Shown here: positions 1 to 5,503 of the stretch, piece by piece | Layout: each line of letters opens with the position of its first letter | Position numbering within the stretch: position 1 is the stretch's first letter | Assembly: GCA_002435585.1 (NCBI GenBank) | Contig: DJDY01000148.1 | Span: 1 to 10,910 of the forward strand | Length of the DNA stretch: 10,910 nt | Direction: 5' to 3' | Origin: Lachnospira sp. UBA5912 | GTDB taxonomy: Bacteria; Bacillota; Clostridia; Lachnospirales; Lachnospiraceae | The notes under the pieces: model-generated | Seen by the model: only the letters and a program-made list of their open reading frames with translations | Databases searched by the model: none | Told to the model about the DNA's origin: nothing | Position numbers and translations under genes: made by a program

Positions 1-1
1 T

Positions 2-307
2 CTTTCAAGTTTCCTTGATAACACACCTACATATCTTGTATTCTTCACTACAGCCGGAAGTCTTGGATTTGCAAGCGGTATTACAACAAGTGTAGGCGTT
101 ATAACTGCTAAGGTACTTATGGCTATTTCTTGTGGCGCGGTATACATGGGTGCTGGAACATATATTGGTAATGCACCTAACTTTATGGTTAAGTCAATAG
201 CGGATGAAAATGGTGTCAGAATGCCAGGATTTTTCGGATATATGCTGTGGTCAATAGGTATTCTTGTTCCTGTATTTATTCTGGATACACTTATATTCTT
301 TTTATAG
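2..307 (+). CDS. Na+:H+ antiporter / citrate-transporter-like permease, C-terminal end (5' truncated)
   Basis: Only the last 101 residues are in the window; the reading frame is open from base 2 and the true start lies upstream. The visible part is hydrophobic and contains the stretch [14 protein letters not shown], followed by a Gly/Ala-rich segment, then [16 protein letters not shown], and a final membrane segment ending in LDTLIFFL just before the TAG stop. The DN-x-P motif and the 'YIGNxPNFMVKxIA' region are typical of the C-terminus of NhaD/ArsB/citrate-transporter (ion transporter superfamily) permeases annotated as sodium:proton antiporters in Clostridia. It would be an integral membrane protein exchanging cations or moving an anion; substrate cannot be read from this fragment. 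The internal ATG at 119 is not a real start, because the homology runs through it. The next gene's ribosome binding site overlaps the stop codon, so the two are probably cotranscribed. Confidence 0.75.
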   Translation, partial: LSSFLDNTPTYLVFFTTAGSLGFASGITTSVGVITAKVLMAISCGAVYMGAGTYIGNAPNFMVKSIADENGVRMPGFFGYMLWSIGILVPVFILDTLIFFL

Positions 308-319
308 GAGGTGGGCATA

Positions 320-1345
320 ATGAGTGAAAATATTAATAATACAAATAACGACAATGCTTCGGTAAGTCCTGAAGAATTGAAGAAAACTGCCTTAGACCTT
401 GCTAATAAGATATATGACCTTGATGAAAGAGTATATAAATCAGTAGGTTCAGACCTTGGACGTGTATTTATAGGTGACAAGGCCAAATGTGTAGATAAAT
501 TAAGTGCACTTATATATAGTAATCCACATGGATATACTTTAAGAAGCGAGGTAGCGCTTGTAGGTAATATGGCAAGAACTATTCATGATAAAGCTGAAAA
601 GTCAAAGTTTATGACGGAGTATAATGACATATTACAGGAAATAGCTGAGATACCTCATATATTTAATTCAGTAGATATTCTTGATACATCAATCAGTGAA
701 TTGAATGTGTCTAATCTTCACAGACATAATGAAGATAAGCGTATGATAATATGTATAAGCCGTACAGAGGGAAGTGCGGGTACTGATATCGGATTTGCTC
801 TTGCAGATAAACTTCATCTTAATTATTATGATGCTGAGATTTTTAAAGACATTGTTTTAAGAAAAGATGCAGAAAAGGATGCAAGGTTCAAGAGTACCAA
901 AATAGACCTGAGCCATGATATGATTAAACCGGAAAAAGCCAGAAGATTCAGTCGTAATCATGGACTTCCTGCTAATGATGCAGCTTTCTTTAACGAATCT
1001 GAGATTCTTCGTGAACTTGCAGAAAAGGAGGATTTTATAGTTATAGGGCGTTGTGCTGATGTTATTCTTAAAAATAACAATATCCCACATATAAGTGTGT
1101 TTATAACTGCCCCAGTCGAACAGAGGGCGAGACGTATTATGGAACTTGAAAAAATACCATATTCAAAAGCTCTGAAAAGACTTGTAAAATTCGATAAGAA
1201 AAGAGAACGTTATTATAAATTCTATACAAATAATGTATGGGGTCAGGCGTATAACTATGATTTGTGTATCAATAGTGCAAGCTATGGTATTGATGAAGCT
1301 GTTAACCTTATATTACGTGTAATTAATCGTGAAAAACATGATTAA
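320..1345 (+). CDS. Cytidylate-kinase-like family protein with N-terminal extension
   Basis: This 341-residue protein has two parts. Residues about 142-338 resemble the cytidylate-kinase-like family (Pfam Cytidylate_kin2, a P-loop NMP-kinase relative): strand MIICISR, a glycine loop GSAGTDIG at 151-158, LNYYDAEIF, the conserved NESEILRELAEKEDFIVIGRCADVIL region, then a lid-like Arg-rich stretch and a C-terminal helix. Residues 1-141 are mostly helical-looking, charged and unassigned; family members are often only about 200 residues. The loop lacks the Lys-Ser/Thr of a canonical Walker A, and the Arg often seen in this family's GSGGRE loop is Thr here, so catalytic activity and substrate are uncertain. 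I chose ATG 320 over GTG 311 because AGGAGG at 306-311 sits 8 bases upstream of 320 and would overlap the GTG. That site overlaps the TAG of the permease, which suggests translational coupling. It is followed by a strong hairpin. Confidence 0.8.
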   Translation: MSENINNTNNDNASVSPEELKKTALDLANKIYDLDERVYKSVGSDLGRVFIGDKAKCVDKLSALIYSNPHGYTLRSEVALVGNMARTIHDKAEKSKFMTEYNDILQEIAEIPHIFNSVDILDTSISELNVSNLHRHNEDKRMIICISRTEGSAGTDIGFALADKLHLNYYDAEIFKDIVLRKDAEKDARFKSTKIDLSHDMIKPEKARRFSRNHGLPANDAAFFNESEILRELAEKEDFIVIGRCADVILKNNNIPHISVFITAPVEQRARRIMELEKIPYSKALKRLVKFDKKRERYYKFYTNNVWGQAYNYDLCINSASYGIDEAVNLILRVINREKHD

Positions 1346-1359
1346 CTGAGTATTAGAAA

Positions 1360-1444
1360 AGCGGTTTGGAAAAGCACGCAGACTTTCTATGGAAAGTCTG
1401 CGTGCTTTCTGTTATAATATAACGAATGAAAGTCCAAACCAGCT
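1360..1444 (+). repeat. Nested inverted repeat (outer stem around the 1371-1408 hairpin)
   Basis: AGCGGTTTGGA at 1360-1370 is complementary to TCCAAACC-A-GCT at 1433-1444 with a single bulged A (1441), forming an 11-bp outer stem. It encloses the perfect 17-bp hairpin at 1371-1408 and an AT-rich arm. A second copy of GAAAGTC at 1428-1434 repeats part of the inner right arm (1392-1398), so it could compete for the inner left arm. This could be a compound terminator, a structured RNA leader for the downstream genes, or a small palindromic dispersed repeat. The pairing is seen directly; the role is inference. Confidence 0.5.
1371..1412 (+). terminator. Strong hairpin, probable transcription terminator after the kinase-like gene
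   Basis: AAAGCACGCAGACTTTC (1371-1387) pairs perfectly with GAAAGTCTGCGTGCTTT (1392-1408) around a 4-base TATG loop, giving a 17-bp stem that starts 26 bases after the stop codon. The flanking A-run on the left and the TTT closing the right arm make it look terminator-like and possibly active in both directions, but the U-tract is short (CTTTCTGTTATAAT), so termination may be incomplete. The TATAAT at 1413-1418 just after it could be a -10 element for the next operon, though I see no good -35 partner. Confidence 0.65.
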
Positions 1445-1526
1445 GATATTACTGGAATTGTATGTATTGTAGATAATACAATATATTGTAAGTGGAAACA
1501 ATAGAATGGCAGGAATGGGGAAATAT

Positions 1527-1895
1527 ATGAATGTATGTAAGAATTATCAAAAGATGATAAAGGATTATGATGAAGGCCGGTTATCATTAAAACAAGAAGA
1601 AAAATTCATAGATCATATTATCCACTGTGAAGATTGTAAGGAAGAATTGGAAATATATTATATTGTATCATATGGACTTGATGAGAATTATGATGCAGAT
1701 AAACTGCCAGCTGATATAAAAAGCTGTATTGATTCATATGATTTTAAGACGTTAGTTGATTTGAAACTGAAAAAAAGCATAGAGCAATGCAGAATGGCAC
1801 GGCAGTGGAATCATGATATAAGAATGATGAATATATTTATTAACATACTTATGCTTTTGATGGTTCTGGTGTGCGTTATCATTAGATTTTATTAA
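1527..1895 (+). CDS. Small zf-HC2 (anti-sigma-type zinc finger) membrane protein
   Basis: This 122-residue protein has the pattern of a zinc-binding anti-sigma (ZAS/zf-HC2) domain: Cys4 near the N-terminus, then His30-x3-Cys34-x2-Cys37, followed by EELEIYYIV. A single hydrophobic segment at about residues 103-120 (IFINILMLLMVLVCVII) ends the protein, so it is probably a tail-anchored membrane protein with the zinc finger in the cytoplasm. Known ZAS proteins bind and hold ECF sigma factors, but no sigma factor gene is next to this one, so the partner is unknown. I place the start at ATG 1527, which puts the first Cys at residue 4 as in most zf-HC2 proteins, with GGGGA at 1517-1521. ATG 1506 in the same frame would add seven residues and has a weak GGA site. 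It sits 56 bp before polA, an arrangement I recall from related Lachnospiraceae; the two are probably cotranscribed. Confidence 0.75.
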   Translation: MNVCKNYQKMIKDYDEGRLSLKQEEKFIDHIIHCEDCKEELEIYYIVSYGLDENYDADKLPADIKSCIDSYDFKTLVDLKLKKSIEQCRMARQWNHDIRMMNIFINILMLLMVLVCVIIRFY

Positions 1896-1951
1896 ATATT
1901 TGAAATATTAAAAAGTATCTATATTGGTAGATATATGAATGGAGGATTGAC

Positions 1952-4609
1952 ATGGGTAAGCTTTTACTTATAGATGGACATAGTATATTAAACAGGGCAT
2001 TTTATGGTATTCCTGACCTGACTAATAGTGAAGGTATACATACCAATGCTATGTATGGATTCTTAAATATAATGTTCAGATTCATAGATGAAGAAAAACC
2101 AGATTATGTTACAGTAGCATTTGATTTAAGTGCACCTACTTTCAGACATAAAACATATGCGGATTATAAGGGAACAAGAAAACCTATGCTGCCTGAATTA
2201 AAACAACAGGTTCCGCTCATGAAAGAACTTCTTAGGGCAATGAATGTTAAGATAGTAGAAAAAGAAGGCTTTGAGGCTGATGATCTTCTTGGAACGATTG
2301 CCAAGAATTCACAGAAGGAAGGAATAGATGTATCTATAGTGTCAGGAGACAGAGATCTTTTACAGCTTGCTGATACTAAGATAAAAATACGCATTCCTAA
2401 AACAAAAAAAGGTTCTACAGAGGTTGAAGACTATTATCCTGAGGATGTTAAAAAGCTTTACGGGGTTACACCATCAGAATTCATAGAGATGAAAGCGCTT
2501 ATGGGTGATTCTTCGGATAACATACCAGGAGCACCAGGAATTGGTCCTAAGACGGCATCAGCACTTATTATACAATATCATGATATAAACAATATATTTG
2601 AGCATATGGACGAGCTTAAACCGCCTAAGGCTAAAAAGTCAATATCTGAGAATGTTGACCAGATTAAGCTTAGCAGATTCTTATCAGAAATAAAAATAGA
2701 TGTTGATGTGGATTATAATGTTAAGGATGCATCTATAGATAATATGTTTAATGATGAATCATATAAGTTATTTAAGAGATATGATTTTAAAAATATGCTG
2801 AAAAGATGTGATGGTAATATACAATCAGAGCCTGAGTGCTATGAATATTTCGTGAATGTTACAGAACTTTCTGAAGTTGAAAATATATTTAATAAGGCTA
2901 AAAAATGCATATCTAAGAAGAATAAGATTGGATTAAGCATAATGGCAGAACAAGAGCTGTACGCGATTTCGCTTACGCTAGATGACAAAGATATATATTA
3001 TATTCCAGTATATGGATTTGTGCTTGCAGATTATCTTATAGAAAAGCTTGCAGACCTGATGAAAGCTTCTGATAACAGATATATAGTTATTGATAATCTT
3101 AAGGATTATCTTCATATATTTGATAAATATGATATAGATGAACATGCATTTATGGATATAGCGATTGCAGCATATCTGATTCATCCTAATAATGACAGGT
3201 ATGATTACGAAGCGCTTTCAAAGGAATATATGTCAATGCTTGTTATGTCAAGACAGGAATTGTTAGGTAAACAGAGCTTAAAGGAAGCATACGATAAAGA
3301 CGATACTAATCTAATGAAGTTAGCATGTCTTACGTCATATGTTAATTACAAATGCAGTAGTACAATAACAGATATTTTAAATAAAGAGAACATGTATAAT
3401 CTGTATGAAACTATAGAAATGCCACTTATATTTGTTCTTTATGATATGCAGAAATTCGGTATTAAAGTTGATAAACAGGCGTTATCTGATTATTCAAAGG
3501 TACTTGTAGAAAAAATAAATGTACTTGAAAAACAGATATATGAAGCAGCTGGGGAAGAGTTTAATATCAATTCACCTAAGCAGCTTGGCGTAATTCTTTT
3601 TGAAAAGCTTGGAATGCCTAATGGAAAGAAAACAAAAAGTGGATACTCAACTGCCGCAGATATACTTGATAAACTTGCACCAGATTATCCCATTGTTAAG
3701 AAAATATTGGAATACCGTCAGCTTACTAAACTGAATTCAACATATGCAGTAGGTCTTGTTCCATATATAAGTGAAGATGGAAGAATACATGGTACATTTA
3801 ACCAGACGATAACAGCTACAGGAAGAATAAGCAGTACGGAACCAAACCTCCAGAATATTCCTATAAGAATGGAGATGGGAAAGGCTATAAGAAAGGTGTT
3901 TATACCTAAGGATGGTTATGTGTTTATTGATGCGGATTATTCACAGATAGAGTTAAGAATCCTGGCACACATGTCAGGTGATGAAAAGCTTATCGAGGCT
4001 TATAATTCATCTGCTGATATTCACAGGGCTACGGCCGCAGAGGTATTCAACACTCCTATAGATGAAGTTACGCCGTTACAAAGAAGCAATGCAAAGGCTG
4101 TTAATTTCGGTATAATATATGGTATGAGTTCTTTCGGACTCAGCCAGGATTTAAGTATTACGCCTAAGGAGGCTAAGGCTTATATAGAGAAGTACTTTGC
4201 ATCATATCCAGATATAAAGACATTTATAGATGGACTTGTTGCATCAGCTAAAGAAAAAGGATATTCGCTTACCATGTTTAACAGAAGAAGGGAAATACCT
4301 GAGCTGGCATCCAGTAATTATATGCAGCGTTCATTTGGTGAAAGAGTTGCAATGAATGCACCTATACAGGGTACTGCAGCAGATATTATAAAGCTTGCAA
4401 TGATAAGGGTAAGCAGGGCACTTAAAGAGCAGGGACTTAAGTCAAGACTCATCCTTCAGGTGCATGATGAGCTTCTTGTTGAAACAGCCATAGATGAGAT
4501 TGATGCTGTAAAGGATATTCTTACTAAGGGCATGAAAGAAGTTGTAAGTCTTAAGGTGCCGCTTGAAATAGATATAAAGCAGGGGCATAACTGGCTTGAG
4601 GCACATTAA
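1952..4609 (+). CDS. polA: DNA polymerase I
   Basis: This full-length 885-residue protein fills repair gaps and removes RNA primers. Residues 1-290 form the 5'-3' nuclease domain: LLIDGHSILNRAFYG, GFEADDLLGT, SGDRDLLQL and GDSSDNIPGAPGIGPKTA, with the metal-binding acidic residues present and a helix-hairpin-helix. Residues about 300-480 are a 3'-5' exonuclease-like domain that looks inactive: the FDTET motif position reads LSIMA (328-332). Residues about 500-885 are the polymerase domain: motif A DYSQIELRILAHMSGD with Asp662, the O-helix R711-x3-K715-x3-F719-x3-YG, and motif C QVHDELL with His838-Asp839-Glu840. Phe719 is the position that disfavours dideoxynucleotides in E. coli Pol I. GGAGG at 1941-1945 lies 6 bases before the ATG. 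A small stem (TATCTA 1916-1921 / TAGATA 1928-1933) precedes the ribosome binding site. coaE follows, a known clostridial/bacillar association; mutM, which lies between them in Bacillus, is absent here. Confidence 0.98.
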   Translation: MGKLLLIDGHSILNRAFYGIPDLTNSEGIHTNAMYGFLNIMFRFIDEEKPDYVTVAFDLSAPTFRHKTYADYKGTRKPMLPELKQQVPLMKELLRAMNVKIVEKEGFEADDLLGTIAKNSQKEGIDVSIVSGDRDLLQLADTKIKIRIPKTKKGSTEVEDYYPEDVKKLYGVTPSEFIEMKALMGDSSDNIPGAPGIGPKTASALIIQYHDINNIFEHMDELKPPKAKKSISENVDQIKLSRFLSEIKIDVDVDYNVKDASIDNMFNDESYKLFKRYDFKNMLKRCDGNIQSEPECYEYFVNVTELSEVENIFNKAKKCISKKNKIGLSIMAEQELYAISLTLDDKDIYYIPVYGFVLADYLIEKLADLMKASDNRYIVIDNLKDYLHIFDKYDIDEHAFMDIAIAAYLIHPNNDRYDYEALSKEYMSMLVMSRQELLGKQSLKEAYDKDDTNLMKLACLTSYVNYKCSSTITDILNKENMYNLYETIEMPLIFVLYDMQKFGIKVDKQALSDYSKVLVEKINVLEKQIYEAAGEEFNINSPKQLGVILFEKLGMPNGKKTKSGYSTAADILDKLAPDYPIVKKILEYRQLTKLNSTYAVGLVPYISEDGRIHGTFNQTITATGRISSTEPNLQNIPIRMEMGKAIRKVFIPKDGYVFIDADYSQIELRILAHMSGDEKLIEAYNSSADIHRATAAEVFNTPIDEVTPLQRSNAKAVNFGIIYGMSSFGLSQDLSITPKEAKAYIEKYFASYPDIKTFIDGLVASAKEKGYSLTMFNRRREIPELASSNYMQRSFGERVAMNAPIQGTAADIIKLAMIRVSRALKEQGLKSRLILQVHDELLVETAIDEIDAVKDILTKGMKEVVSLKVPLEIDIKQGHNWLEAH

Positions 4610-4684
4610 TGGTTATGTTTAAGAATCAGGCAATACTATAAGAAACATTTAGAATATAATGTGAATTATATGACATTACTGGTT

Positions 4685-4693
4685 TGATATAAT
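4685..4693 (+). promoter_or_regulatory. Possible extended -10 promoter for coaE
   Basis: TGATATAAT at 4685-4693 is a perfect extended -10 (TGnTATAAT), 34 bases before the coaE start in a 117-bp gap after polA. No -35 at the correct distance is convincing (ATGACA at 4670-4675 is too close), but extended -10 promoters need less -35 contact. It could let coaE be transcribed independently of polA. TATAAT is common by chance in AT-rich DNA, so the call is tentative. Confidence 0.35.
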
Positions 4694-4726
4694 GGGAAAT
4701 CAGGAATAGCAGGAAAGAAGATAAAT

Positions 4727-5314
4727 ATGAAAGTAATAGGAATAACTGGCGGAATAGGTGCTGGCAAATCAGCAATACTTAAATATCTGTCAGATAATTA
4801 CAAATGTGAGATTATAATGGCAGATGATGTAGCAAAGAGCCTGTATTATAAGGGTGGCAAGGCTTATCAGATGATAACAATGCTTTTTGGGGATGATATT
4901 CTTGATGACAATAAAGAAATTGATAAGAAAAAACTTGCAGATGCTATATTTGGCAATTCTAATAAGCGTGCTGCACTTGACAGTATAGTACATCCACTTG
5001 TTAAACAGGAAATAATCACAAGAGTTACTAATAACCGTATAGCCGGCAAACTTGATTATACCTTTGTAGAAGCAGCATTGCTGCTTGATGACCATTATGA
5101 TGTATTCTGTGACGAAGTGTGGTATATAGATGCAAATGAAGATACAAGAAGAAAACGCCTTAAAGATAACAGGGGTTATTCAGATGAAAAGATAGATAAT
5201 ATATTTGCAAGCCAGAAAAAGAAAGAAGAAGTACTTGATAAATGCGATTATTGTATAGATAATAGTGGTGATATTAATGAAGCATTTAACAGAATAAATG
5301 AAATACTTAGATAA
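4727..5314 (+). CDS. coaE: Dephospho-CoA kinase
   Basis: This 195-residue cytoplasmic enzyme phosphorylates the 3'-hydroxyl of the ribose in dephospho-CoA with ATP, the final step of coenzyme A synthesis. It starts with a clear Walker A loop, GITGGIGAGKSAIL (Gly8 to Ser15, Lys14 contacting phosphate). MADDVAK supplies Asp33, in the place of the catalytic/substrate-binding Asp of the family's DAD motif. LDSIVHPLV (His89-Pro90) is a family signature. VEAALLLDDHYD corresponds to the usual 'PLLFE' strand but has Ala-Ala where Pro is common. RRKRLKDNRGYS is the lid-region Arg cluster, and the C-terminal CDYCIDNSGD matches the usual 'aD.vI.N.g' end. Length is normal for the family. AGGAAAG about 10 bases upstream acts as ribosome binding site. 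polA-coaE neighbourhoods are frequent in Firmicutes. Confidence 0.95.
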   Translation: MKVIGITGGIGAGKSAILKYLSDNYKCEIIMADDVAKSLYYKGGKAYQMITMLFGDDILDDNKEIDKKKLADAIFGNSNKRAALDSIVHPLVKQEIITRVTNNRIAGKLDYTFVEAALLLDDHYDVFCDEVWYIDANEDTRRKRLKDNRGYSDEKIDNIFASQKKKEEVLDKCDYCIDNSGDINEAFNRINEILR

Positions 5315-5351
5315 ATATGATGTTGAATTCGCATATAATCAGCTGTTGAGT

Positions 5352-5360
5352 TGTTATAAT
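5352..5360 (+). promoter_or_regulatory. Possible extended -10 promoter before the ftsA-like gene
   Basis: TGTTATAAT at 5352-5360 matches an extended -10 element and lies in the 189-bp gap between coaE and the FtsA-family gene. Four other perfect TATAAT hexamers occur in the same gap (5334, 5399, 5445 and 5485 as first bases). None has a convincing -35 at 16-18 bp. TATAATATTATTAAT at 5355-5369 is also nearly complementary to 5391-5405 (one mismatch and one G-U), so the leader may fold. Promoter activity somewhere here is plausible; which hexamer is used cannot be told. Confidence 0.3.
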
Positions 5361-5503
5361 ATTATTAATGTGATATATTAAGATGTTGTGATTAGTAATA
5401 TAATAGACGATAAAGCTATAAAATATGTGAGATAAATCATTGCTTATAATAACGTTTATTTAAAACATTTTTATAAACAGAAACTATAATAAGAGGAACA
5501 TGT

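Noticed and set aside
4615..4648. Terminator after polA from ATGTTT/AAACAT
   Set aside because: Only six A-T-rich pairs with a 22-base loop and no T-tract.
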